Shown one piece after another: positions 38,689 through 45,975 of a stretch of DNA of 48,719 nucleotides (its first letter is position 1; every line of letters starts with the position of its first letter). This DNA comes from Streptomyces sp. SM11. GTDB taxonomy: Bacteria; Actinomycetota; Actinomycetes; Streptomycetales; Streptomycetaceae. The stretch is taken from assembly GCF_002910905.1 (NCBI RefSeq), contig NZ_NEUE01000151.1, positions 1 through 48,719 of the forward strand, in the 5' to 3' direction. The notes beneath the pieces were generated by a model that made no database searches, was not told where the DNA came from, and was given only the letters and a program-made list of their open reading frames with translations. The position numbers were made by a program, and so were the translations under genes.

Positions 38689-39627
38689 GTGGCAGTCGAG
38701 CCCGTGTCCATGAAGCCAATCAGTCCGGCTGCGTACGGTGCGCTGGGGGCGGCCCTCAAGCACATCTTCTGGTACAAGAACGACCTGGAGGGCTTCATCC
38801 GCCGGTGGGCTAAGGGCCACCCGGAGCTGGTTGCCGGGATCAACTTCTCCGGGTACAAGTGGCAAACGGCCGAGGACTTCGTAGATCGTCTCCATGCAGA
38901 TGAGACGCGCTATACGGAGCTTGCTCTACGGCTCATGGTTGAAGTCTCAGAGATGACCAGCTTCCCCAAGCTGCGGCGACTATCGGACGCCGACTCACTC
39001 ATAGCCGAGGCGCGGGAAGCCGTTTTCGAGCTGAAAAAGTGCATCGACCGCCACCGCGGCCTGATCGCTGACGATGCCAAGTTCGCCAACGACCTCGCGG
39101 CTCACCAAGCGGTCACGGACAGCCGGCGCAGCTTCTCCGAGCGGCTGAGCGAGCTGAAGAGCGAGTTCCTGCGCCTTGAGGCAGAACCCAACCGCCAGAA
39201 GGCTGGACGCGAGTTCGAGCCCTTCCTCAACCGGCTGTTCCGCCTGTTCGACCTGGACCCAAGACTGTCCTACAACCTGTCCTACGAGCAGATCGATGGG
39301 TCCATCACGTACGACACTGACGTCTATGTCGTAGAAGCGAAGTGGCTCAAGGAACCAGTCGAGGTCCACTACCTCGGTAGCTTCGTCGAGAAGGTGCGGC
39401 ACAAGACCACGAACACGCTCGGGCTGTACATCAGCGTCCATGGCTTTACCAAGGGGGCCAGGGAGCGCTACGCCGACGGCACCTGCTTCATCACGATGGA
39501 GGGAGTGGACCTCTTCGTAGTGCTGGATGGCCACATCACGCTCGACGAACTTCTCAGCCGTAAGAAGAGACATGCCAACGACACCGGAAGCTGCTACTTC
39601 CCTGCGTCACTGATTCTGAGCGAGTAG
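38689..39627 (+). CDS. PD-(D/E)XK restriction endonuclease-like protein
   Basis: The 312-aa protein has an alpha-helical N-terminal domain (about 10-100, with FWYKNDLEGFIRRWAKGHPE) and a coiled-coil linker (about 100-165). The C-terminal nuclease domain is Mrr-like: GREFEPFLNRLFRLF (173-187), QIDGSI (D203) and YVVEAKW (E216, K218) form the D...ExK catalytic set. It probably cleaves foreign or modified DNA, or acts in abortive defence. The start is a GTG at 38689 with AGGGG upstream; ATG 38710 is possible. It is alone on the plus strand between att core 3 and int3, where E1 and E2 have nothing. Confidence 0.8.
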   Translation: MAVEPVSMKPISPAAYGALGAALKHIFWYKNDLEGFIRRWAKGHPELVAGINFSGYKWQTAEDFVDRLHADETRYTELALRLMVEVSEMTSFPKLRRLSDADSLIAEAREAVFELKKCIDRHRGLIADDAKFANDLAAHQAVTDSRRSFSERLSELKSEFLRLEAEPNRQKAGREFEPFLNRLFRLFDLDPRLSYNLSYEQIDGSITYDTDVYVVEAKWLKEPVEVHYLGSFVEKVRHKTTNTLGLYISVHGFTKGARERYADGTCFITMEGVDLFVVLDGHITLDELLSRKKRHANDTGSCYFPASLILSE

Positions 39628-39691
39628 CCAGCGCACGAGAGATCGACGACGCCGGGCAGATGGCTGCGTCAGCGGGTGACCTGAAACCCAC

Positions 39692-39735
39692 GCGAGGGGG
39701 AGGCCGAGGAGCTTCCCCCACGGCCTCCCCCTCGC
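39692..39735. terminator. Convergent terminator between nuclease gene and int3
   Basis: The 15-bp perfect arms GCGAGGGGGAGGCCG (39692-39706) and complement (39721-39735). It lies between the plus-strand nuclease stop (39627) and the minus-strand int3 stop (39754) and can serve both. Confidence 0.75.
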
Positions 39736-39753
39736 ACTCGGTGCTTCTCGCTG

Positions 39754-40998
39754 CTACTGATACCTACTGGCAGGCGGCCCCTCCGGCAGTGGCCAGAGCA
39801 GGCCACCGATCTTGTCGGCGGTGTCCGTGAGCACCCGGTTGGTGAGGTGCTGGTAGCGGCGGCGCATCCGGGCGGACTTGCCGGGCTCCCAGCCCATGAT
39901 CGCGTCAACGACCGTGTCCGGGACGCCAAGGATCAGCAGAACGGTCGCAGCCGTGTGGCGGGCGTCGTGGAGGCGGCCCGCGCGCAGACCGGCCGCCTTG
40001 AGGAGGTCCTTCCACTCGTGATGGTCGGTGTTCGGGTTGAGGGGCTCGCCAGTCGGGGAAGCGAAGACGTACCCCTTCTCCGTCCAGAGGTCGCCAGCCA
40101 GTCGGCGATCCCGCTCCTGCGCGCGTCGGTGCTGAAGCAGAAGCTGCACCAAGGGCTCGGGAATGCCGATGGGCCGACGGCCGGCGCGGGACTTGGTGTC
40201 CTTCGTCTCACGACGGATGTTGACCTTCTGAGGGCAGTAGCCGGGCTTGCGCCCGCAGCGGTTGCCGCAGCCGTGCTCGTACCGGGGCCGTAGCCGGTTG
40301 CGGTGGACCGTCATGACCCGCAGTTCGAAGTCAATGTCCGTCCACTTGAGACCGAGGACCTCACCCTGACGCAGCCCCAGGGCAAGAGATACGACCCAGC
40401 GCGCCGGGTGCCTAGTCTTGTTGGCCAGGTCCAGAAGCTTGTGCACTTCCTCGACCGTGTAGGGCTCGACCTCTTCCTCCTCCAGTCGCGGCGCCTTGGC
40501 GACGGAGGCGGGGTTGACGGTGAGATGGCCTCGGCGCACTGCTTCGTTCAGAGCCGTGCGCACGGTCCGGTGAACCTGGTGCGCGGTGCCGGCGGCGCTG
40601 CCAGCCTTCTGCATCTTGGCGTAGAAGCGCTCCAAGTGCTCGGGCTCCAGCTTGGGCAGGCGGTGCGCGCCGAGGCCGGGGATGAGGTGGTGGTAGACGG
40701 CGACGCGGTAGCCGTCGATGGTGTTCTCGCCCACGTGTGATGCGGCGATGTTCTCGACCCAATGGGTCAGCCAGGTTGTGACGGTCCAGGTCTGCCCGGC
40801 CTTGCCGACGGTGCCGGAGTCGCGTTTGCGTTCCAGTTCGCGGACCGCCTTGGTGGCGTCGGCGCGGGTCTTGCGCTTGACGTGGCGCCGGTCGGGCTTG
40901 CCGTCGTCCTTGACGCCGACGGTCACGTAGCCGTGCCACTTGCCGTCCTTGCCGAGGAAGATCGAGGAGGCACCGTTGGGCTGGCGCGTTTTGGCCAT
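39754..40998 (-). CDS. int: Tyrosine site-specific integrase of E3
   Basis: This 414-aa integrase is of the same family as int1 and int2, with LALGLRQGE (R), TKSRAGRRPIG (K), RLHDARHTA (H, R), MGWEPG and RRRYQHL (Tyr). The cysteine insertion is HGC-x3-C-x6-C, the same spacing as int1. In this element the 3' end does not abut the att terminator; a nuclease gene and a second terminator lie between. ATG 40998 is 11 bases from the xis3 stop. Confidence 0.95.
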   Translation of the reverse strand: MAKTRQPNGASSIFLGKDGKWHGYVTVGVKDDGKPDRRHVKRKTRADATKAVRELERKRDSGTVGKAGQTWTVTTWLTHWVENIAASHVGENTIDGYRVAVYHHLIPGLGAHRLPKLEPEHLERFYAKMQKAGSAAGTAHQVHRTVRTALNEAVRRGHLTVNPASVAKAPRLEEEEVEPYTVEEVHKLLDLANKTRHPARWVVSLALGLRQGEVLGLKWTDIDFELRVMTVHRNRLRPRYEHGCGNRCGRKPGYCPQKVNIRRETKDTKSRAGRRPIGIPEPLVQLLLQHRRAQERDRRLAGDLWTEKGYVFASPTGEPLNPNTDHHEWKDLLKAAGLRAGRLHDARHTAATVLLILGVPDTVVDAIMGWEPGKSARMRRRYQHLTNRVLTDTADKIGGLLWPLPEGPPASRYQ

Positions 40999-41009
40999 GT
41001 CCGCCCCCT

Positions 41010-41315
41010 TCAGGCCGCGTGGGCGGCGGCCGGGGCGGCTGCCTGGGAGCGGTCAGCCAGATAAGTGGCCAGGGCCTCGACCGGCACTCGGCGCAGGCGG
41101 CCTATGAGGACGGAGCCGATCTCGCCGGAGGCGATGAGTGCGTACATGGTGGTACGGCCGACGCCGAGGCGGCGAGCGGCCTCCTCAACGGTAAGCGCGA
41201 CGAGGGGCGCGTCAGAGATGGGTGCCGTGTGTTCCAGCACGAGTGTGCGGAGCCGCTGCTCGGGGACCCCGAGCGCGTCGGCGATAAGGGTGAGCGGGGG
41301 CGGAGCGGTGGGCAT
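41010..41315 (-). CDS. xis: Excisionase / helix-turn-helix protein of E3
   Basis: The 101-aa protein has an N-terminal extension (PLTLIADALGVPEQRLRTLV, about 40 residues) absent from xis1 and xis2. A MerR-like helix-turn-helix follows (TVEEAARRLGVGRTTMYALI, about 42-61) with the wing GRLRRVPVEALATYL. The ATG at 41315 has AAAGGCGA upstream; a GTG at 41339 is in frame. Its 5' leader carries the conserved two-hairpin element (41332-41432), with hairpin 2 ending 17 bases before the ATG. Confidence 0.86.
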   Translation of the reverse strand: MPTAPPPLTLIADALGVPEQRLRTLVLEHTAPISDAPLVALTVEEAARRLGVGRTTMYALIASGEIGSVLIGRLRRVPVEALATYLADRSQAAAPAAAHAA

Positions 41316-41331
41316 GAGGGATCGCCTTTCG

Positions 41332-41432
41332 GCGGTCACGGGGCAACGTGACCGCTGGACTGTCCGGGATGGGCGGTGGGCTTAGATCGGTGTCCGCGTT
41401 GGTGGCCCTCGGTGTTCGTAGCACCAAGGGCC
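41332..41432 (-). promoter_or_regulatory. Two-hairpin leader element B1 upstream of xis3-int3
   Basis: On the minus strand, hairpin 1 (41404-41432) has 11 pairs including a G-U and the loop CTACGAA. A linker with CACCGCCCATCCCGGACAGT follows. Hairpin 2 (41332-41355) has 9 perfect pairs and the loop TTGCCC. The same loops, linker and order occur on the plus strand at 42271-42368 with different stems. Confidence 0.68.
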
Positions 41433-41491
41433 TGCGGTGGATGGGCTTCGAAAGCCATGTTCAGACGCCGGGAAAGATCTCCGCCGAACGG

Positions 41492-41995
41492 TTACTCGTC
41501 GGCGGAACCGCTGCGGAGCGGATCCTCGGGTGAGTTCGGAGCCGGGTAGAAGGAGAGGCTCCCCGGGTCGGGCTCGATGCCGAGGCGCTCGGCGATCTCG
41601 TCGTATCGGGCCTCGGCCGCCTCAAGTCTGGCCTTCGCGGCGTCGGCGAGGTCTTGGGCGACTTGGTGCTCCTGTTCGGCCTTCTGAATGTCGAAGGCCG
41701 CCTCCTGCAACTCCCAGTGAGGATCGTCGCGGCTCGCGACGGCTTCGAGTAGGAAGTTGCCAGCAGGGACGCCGAGAGCCTTGGCGAAGCCGAGGGCCTC
41801 GTTGAAGCTGATGCTCCGGGCACCATTCTCGATCTTGGCGATCTGGGTCTGGTGCATCTTGAAGCCCAGGCGACGCATGCGCTCTGCCATGTCCTCCTGG
41901 GACAGGCGGGCCGTCATCCGCAGGACCTTCAGGTTGTGCGCCACCAGGGCTTCGCCCTCTGGCGGAGCCCAGCGTTGCGGCTTGGCGTCGTCCAC
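41492..41995 (-). CDS. XRE-family regulator with C-terminal coiled coil
   Basis: The 167-aa protein has an HTH_3 domain at about 18-85 (LSQEDMAERMRRLGFKMHQT, IAKIENGARSISFNEALGFA), then a coiled coil (about 100-140, EQEHQVAQDLADAAKARLEA). It is likely the repressor of E3, dimerised by the coiled coil. GTG 41995 was chosen for GGAGG eight bases upstream; GTG 42004 is in frame. It stands between xis3 and the divergent DUF3631 gene and may control both leader elements. Confidence 0.82.
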   Translation of the reverse strand: MDDAKPQRWAPPEGEALVAHNLKVLRMTARLSQEDMAERMRRLGFKMHQTQIAKIENGARSISFNEALGFAKALGVPAGNFLLEAVASRDDPHWELQEAAFDIQKAEQEHQVAQDLADAAKARLEAAEARYDEIAERLGIEPDPGSLSFYPAPNSPEDPLRSGSADE

Positions 41996-42170
41996 TTCTT
42001 TCACCTCCCTCCTCTTCTCGACAAACGGAGGTCGCCACACCTCCACCCTTAAACCGTACCAGCATGGATACCCCAACCCACAAGGGAATACACGCAAATG
42101 TGACACACGTCACTATGTACCTGAACGGCAATCATGCCGCAAGAGATTAACTTTTCAATGCCCTGAACGC

Positions 42171-42210
42171 TTGACTTGAGGCGGACGCTCGTGCACACTT
42201 ATGCCATAAG
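42171..42210 (+). promoter_or_regulatory. Promoter and operator candidate for the DUF3631 gene
   Basis: TTGACT (42171) and CACACT (42194) are 17 bases apart, a plausible sigma-A-type promoter. The near-palindrome CTTATGCCATAAG (42198-42210) overlaps the start-point region and could bind the XRE repressor. GTGACACACGTCAC at about 42098 is a second small repeat on the XRE side. Confidence 0.4.
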
Positions 42211-42270
42211 GGCATCCTCGAACGAACCGCCAGGAGGTTAACCGCGTAGGTGCCCCGAGGAACGCGAAAA

Positions 42271-42368
42271 CCCCCGGCGCTACGAACACCGGGGGCTGCA
42301 GGAAACCTCGCCACCGCCCATCCCAGGACAGTCGACCGCGGCGGACCGGGTTGCCCCCCGGAGCCGCC
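42271..42368 (+). promoter_or_regulatory. Two-hairpin leader element B2 upstream of DUF3631 gene
   Basis: Hairpin 1 (42271-42295) has 8 pairs of 9 and the loop CTACGAA. The linker contains CACCGCCCATCCCAGGACAG. Hairpin 2 (42340-42368) has paired GGCGG/CCGCC and CCGG/CCGG with GTTGCCCC in the loop. It ends 14 bases before the GTG, close to the 17-base spacing in B1. Confidence 0.68.
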
Positions 42369-42382
42369 GAGTGAGGATCTCC

Positions 42383-43573
42383 GTGAACGAGAGTACCGCC
42401 CCCGCCGCCCCTGTGGCACCCCGTCCGAGCGGCACCCCATCACCGCACCGTGGCCAGCCGGACGCCGCCGCGCCACTGGACGAGCTGCGCACCGCCTTGG
42501 CCCGATTCGTGGTCCTCCCGAGCGAGCAGGCACTGGACGCAACCGTGCTGTGGATCGCGGCCACCCACCTCCAGCAGGTGTGGCAGCACGCCCCGCGTCT
42601 CGCTGTGGTCGGCCCGGCGAAGCGGTGCGGCAAGTCCCGCCTGCTCGATCTGCTCACCGAGACGGTCCACAAGCCCGTGATCACCGTGAATTCCACGGCA
42701 GCGGCCATCTTCCGCTCGATCTCGGACGAGCCGCCGACCCTCCTCGTGGACGAAGCCGACACCATCTTCGGCAGCCCCAAGGTCGCCGAGAAGAACGAGG
42801 AGATGCGCGGCCTGCTCAATGCCGGGCACCAGCGCGGCCGACCGGTACTGCGGGTCGTCGGCAAGGAGCACACGCCCCACTCCTTCGCGACCTTCGCCAT
42901 GGCAGCGCTCGCCGGCATCGGCGACCTGCCCGACACGATCATGGACCGGTCCGTCGTGATCCGGATGAGGCGCCGCGCGGAGGGCGAGCAGGTGAGCCCG
43001 TACCGCACACGCCGCGACAGCCCCGCCCTGCGCTCCCTGCGGGCTCACCTGGCGCGCTGGACCGCCTCAGTGGCCGAGCAGGCCCTCCACCTGGAGCCGA
43101 AAATGCCGGTCGAGGACCGGGCGGCCGACACGTGGGAGCCCTTGGTGATCGTCGCGGACCTCGCGGGCGGCACCTGGCCCGAGCGCGCCCGCACCGCGTG
43201 CGAACAGATGGTCACCGCCGAGGCCCAGGCCGAGGAGGACAACCCCTCCAACGCCCGGATCCTCGCCGACATCCGCCGCGCCTTCGCCGCCGCAGGTGAC
43301 CCCGAGAGCGTGTCCACCGACGCCCTGCTCTACCGCCTCAACTCCGAACCCGAAGCTCCGTGGGCCGAAGCCGGACGCGGTGGCCTGAGCCCGCGCGCCC
43401 TGGCCGGGCTGCTGCGGGAGTACGGCATCCGCTCCGGCAACGTCCGCATGCCCGACGGCAACCAACTCAAGGGCTATACGCGGACGAAGTTCACCGATGC
43501 CTGGAAGCGCTACTGCCCCACCGTCCACCCCGAGATCGGCTCGGACGGCAGCAGAGACACACCGACCGAGTGA
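42383..43573 (+). CDS. DUF3631 P-loop ATPase, likely replication helicase of E3
   Basis: This 396-aa protein has Walker A VVGPAKRCGKS (75-85) and Walker B LLVDEADTIF (120-129), then the conserved LRVVGKEHTPHSFATF and IMDRSVVIRMRR. A C-terminal DUF3631 region follows (about 200-390, ending in a winged-helix-like LAGLLREYGIRSGNVRM). These proteins occur in actinobacterial plasmids and phages in place of a replicative helicase. GTG 42383 has GAGGA five bases upstream; GTG 42371 is in frame. Confidence 0.86.
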   Translation: MNESTAPAAPVAPRPSGTPSPHRGQPDAAAPLDELRTALARFVVLPSEQALDATVLWIAATHLQQVWQHAPRLAVVGPAKRCGKSRLLDLLTETVHKPVITVNSTAAAIFRSISDEPPTLLVDEADTIFGSPKVAEKNEEMRGLLNAGHQRGRPVLRVVGKEHTPHSFATFAMAALAGIGDLPDTIMDRSVVIRMRRRAEGEQVSPYRTRRDSPALRSLRAHLARWTASVAEQALHLEPKMPVEDRAADTWEPLVIVADLAGGTWPERARTACEQMVTAEAQAEEDNPSNARILADIRRAFAAAGDPESVSTDALLYRLNSEPEAPWAEAGRGGLSPRALAGLLREYGIRSGNVRMPDGNQLKGYTRTKFTDAWKRYCPTVHPEIGSDGSRDTPTE

Positions 43574-43735
43574 CCTTCACGGGTGCCGTCGACCGCTCGT
43601 CGACGGCACTCGCACCGGGCCGACCGCCGTGAAGCGCCGGCCTGCCAACGCGAATTCTGCGGGCGGCCTGCCCATATCCGTCTCGTGGCGTCCTTGCCGT
43701 CCCAGCCACGTAAACGCAGGTCAGAGGCGGTCTCG

Positions 43736-43948
43736 CCAAGACGCCACAGCGTCCCAAGACGGATGGCCATCCGTCTTGGGACTCGAAGCGACAACACGGC
43801 ACTACTGGTGCGCCCGCCCACCGACGTGTCCGCCTGCCGATCGTGACCACTGGAAGGGACACGTCGCGCACGGTGCTGAGACGTCATGCCACCGGCTGCC
43901 GTACTGCCTCTGACCTGCTGCTTCAACGGCAAGACGGCCAAGACGGAT
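43736..43948. repeat. CCAAGACGGAT repeats (iteron-like), E3
   Basis: CCAAGACGGAT occurs forward at 43754 and 43938 and reversed at 43769-43779. Partial copies are CCAAGACG at 43736 and GCAAGACGG at 43929. They lie in the 420-bp gap between DUF3631 and DUF2637 genes, flank a long palindrome, and could be an origin or operator array. Confidence 0.5.
43751..43782. repeat. 32-bp perfect palindrome, E3
   Basis: GTCCCAAGACGGATGG (43751-43766) is followed directly by its exact complement (43767-43782), with no spacer. Without a loop it is unsuited to a simple terminator. It could be a dimer-binding operator or an origin/termination site. Confidence 0.7.
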
Positions 43949-43996
43949 CGCCACGCACCACCTTTCACACCATGCCCCGAGGGGAACCCCACGCCC

Positions 43997-44959
43997 ATGC
44001 CCGACTCCGCCATACCCACCGCACCGGCCAGCCGTCACCGCGCCACGTGGTGGGACCGGCTCGCCATCATCCTGCTCGGCATCGCCGGATGCGCTCTCTC
44101 CTACGACGCGCTGCGACAGATGGCCACGGCCGTGCACATCCGCGACCAACTGGCCTACCTCTTCCCCGTAGTGATCGACGGCTTCATCGCTTACGGCGTC
44201 CGCGCCCTGCTGGTCCTGCGCGAAGCGCCGATGCCCGCACGGCTGTATGCGTGGACACTGTTCAGCACGGCGACCGCCGCCAGCATCTGGGCGAACGGTC
44301 TGCACGCCCTCGCCCTGAACAGGCCCGGCGCAGTCACCCTCCGCCTGGGCGACGGCACCGTCACGGTGCTGTCTGCCATCGCGCCGCTCGCCCTTGCAGG
44401 AGCGACCCACCTGCACATCCTGATCACCCGCTACGGCGGTACCTCCACCGTCCGAACGTCGTTGAACGCAAACGTCCTTGAGTATCAGGACGGTACGCAA
44501 CCGGTACCAGAGCGACCGGCCGGGGTTCCGTACACCGCCCGCGCGGACCTTCCCACGGCAGTTCGTCCCAGGCAGCAGCAGTCCACTCGCATGGCCACGG
44601 GCACCGCCCCCTTGGCCGCGGCCGACGAAAGCTCGTCCGAAACCGGATACGACGAGGATGCCGATCGCGACGAAGCCGACGTCGAACTCGGACGGGGACG
44701 AGAAGCCACAGGCCAGAGCTCCCTGGGGGATTCCGGTCGCCCTCCGGCGACGAGCCTTGGCGGACGTCCCGCGATGGCTTCCATCGCCGAGCTGGCACGC
44801 GTCATCGGCGCCGCTCATCCAGGGAGTTCCGGACTGACCCGCGACAGCGCCCGTAAGGCAATCACCGAAGCCGGACTCGGCGCCGGCACCGGTCGGCTCG
44901 CCGAAGCGATGGCGCTGGTACGGGACAGTGCCGACGCCCGTCCGCACCCGGACAGCTGA
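43997..44959 (+). CDS. DUF2637 membrane protein of E3
   Basis: The 320-aa protein has about four membrane helices in the first 140 residues (LAIILLGIAGCALSYDALRQ, AYLFPVVIDGFIAYGVRALL, WTLFSTATAASIWANGLHAL, TVLSAIAPLALAGATHLHIL), the DUF2637 pattern. A long disordered acidic region and a C-terminal winged-helix-like end (AHPGSSGLTRDSARKAITEA) follow. It is followed by MobC and relaxase genes; this trio is common in Streptomyces mobilizable elements. ATG 43997 fits best after GAGGGG. Confidence 0.82.
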   Translation: MPDSAIPTAPASRHRATWWDRLAIILLGIAGCALSYDALRQMATAVHIRDQLAYLFPVVIDGFIAYGVRALLVLREAPMPARLYAWTLFSTATAASIWANGLHALALNRPGAVTLRLGDGTVTVLSAIAPLALAGATHLHILITRYGGTSTVRTSLNANVLEYQDGTQPVPERPAGVPYTARADLPTAVRPRQQQSTRMATGTAPLAAADESSSETGYDEDADRDEADVELGRGREATGQSSLGDSGRPPATSLGGRPAMASIAELARVIGAAHPGSSGLTRDSARKAITEAGLGAGTGRLAEAMALVRDSADARPHPDS

Positions 44960-45117
44960 CCGGCATCGCAGGGCGCTGCCCGGGACCGAACCAATTCCGG
45001 ACAGCGCCTGCTTCCCGGTCCGCTACACGAGGTGTCCGGCCGGGCCAAGCCGTCGACTCCCCGGACACTCGCCCCAGCCACCGCAGACCACACTCAGAGA
45101 GGACCCTCCAGACTCCC

Positions 45118-45975
45118 GTGCGCCGCAATCCGTTCTCCCGCAAAATGACGTCCTCCCAGTCCTCGCCGCCCCGTAGTCTCCGCTCAGCGCACCCGCCCAC
45201 GTCCGACCAAGGCTTTGACGGAGACACCCTCCAACGGACAGCGGAGCGAGCTGGGGCGAAGTCCACATCGCCTGGGGGCGATGCGGACTTCGCGCTCGGA
45301 TCCGCCCCAGCGGGGGCGGATCCGGCCCCGGCCCGAGGGGCCGGGACCGAGGATGGCAAGGAGGCCGAGCGCGGCCCCCACCAGGACAAGCAGCCGCCCG
45401 TCGAGCCGAGCGAGCCAACCCCCGACCCTGCCGTACATCAAGCGCCGACCGTGAACGCCGACGTGTTCATGCAGCACGGTGTCGCCGCCAACGATGTCCC
45501 TGCCCCTGTTCATGCCGACATCGCGCCCGGCGCCGAGCGCCGCCGGCACCTGAGTGAGATGCTCTACCGGCCCCGCTCCGGGACCAAGCGCACTCTGCAA
45601 CTGACCTGCTCGGCCGAACCGGCGGAGCGTGCGTTCATCGACCTCGCCGCCCGTAAGGCGAAGCGTTCCCGTTCGGCGTACCTCATGGACTGCGCCCTCA
45701 CCTTCGCCCATGCCTACCTGTCCGACCGCCGTCCTGAAGGCGGCGCTCCGCTCCCGTCTCCGCAGGCCACCCAGGACCTGATGGTTCTGTTCGGCAAGCT
45801 GGTCAGGGAATTCGGACGCGTGGGGAACAACCTCAATCAGCTCGTCCGCACCGTCCACCAGGGCGAGCTGCCCGATCGAGCCGAAGACACCCTCAGCGAG
45901 TTGCACCAGGTCGCCCAACGCGCTCGCCTGCTGCTGGACCAAGCCCTCGCTGGGGGTGGTCGCCGTGGTGCCTGA
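45118..45975 (+). CDS. mobC: MobC-like relaxosome accessory protein
   Basis: The C-terminal 150 residues carry the MobC pattern: TLQLTCSAEPAERAFIDLAA, a ribbon-helix-helix-like stretch AKRSRSAYLMDCALTF, and the signature EFGRVGNNLNQLVRTVHQGE. It would melt or mark oriT for the relaxase. The first 130 residues are disordered, and their DNA contains two large hairpins (45256-45324). The true start may therefore lie downstream (GTG 45451 or ATG 45469) and the hairpins be oriT. GTG 45118 has no strong ribosome-binding site. It overlaps the relaxase gene by 20 bases. Confidence 0.78.
   Translation: MRRNPFSRKMTSSQSSPPRSLRSAHPPTSDQGFDGDTLQRTAERAGAKSTSPGGDADFALGSAPAGADPAPARGAGTEDGKEAERGPHQDKQPPVEPSEPTPDPAVHQAPTVNADVFMQHGVAANDVPAPVHADIAPGAERRRHLSEMLYRPRSGTKRTLQLTCSAEPAERAFIDLAARKAKRSRSAYLMDCALTFAHAYLSDRRPEGGAPLPSPQATQDLMVLFGKLVREFGRVGNNLNQLVRTVHQGELPDRAEDTLSELHQVAQRARLLLDQALAGGGRRGA
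45256..45324. repeat. Tandem hairpins at the mobC 5' end, oriT candidate
   Basis: Hairpin one: 17-bp arms with one mismatch (45256-45272 with 45277-45293). Hairpin two: perfect 12-bp CGGATCCGCCCC (45297-45308) with its complement (45313-45324). A GGCCCC/GGGGCC repeat follows. Such packed inverted repeats upstream of the conserved MobC domain fit an origin of transfer. Confidence 0.5.

Noticed and set aside
41404..41432. Simple rho-independent terminator after the XRE gene
   Set aside because: It could end the XRE transcript, but the loop, linker and second hairpin are repeated before the DUF3631 start, so a leader element explains more.
42250..43299. Alternative plus-strand frame over the DUF3631 gene starting at GTG 42250
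   Set aside because: Although AGGAGG lies upstream, the product is Arg/Pro-rich without motifs and overlaps the DUF3631 frame; the leader hairpins B2 lie in its 5' part. A short leader peptide cannot be excluded.
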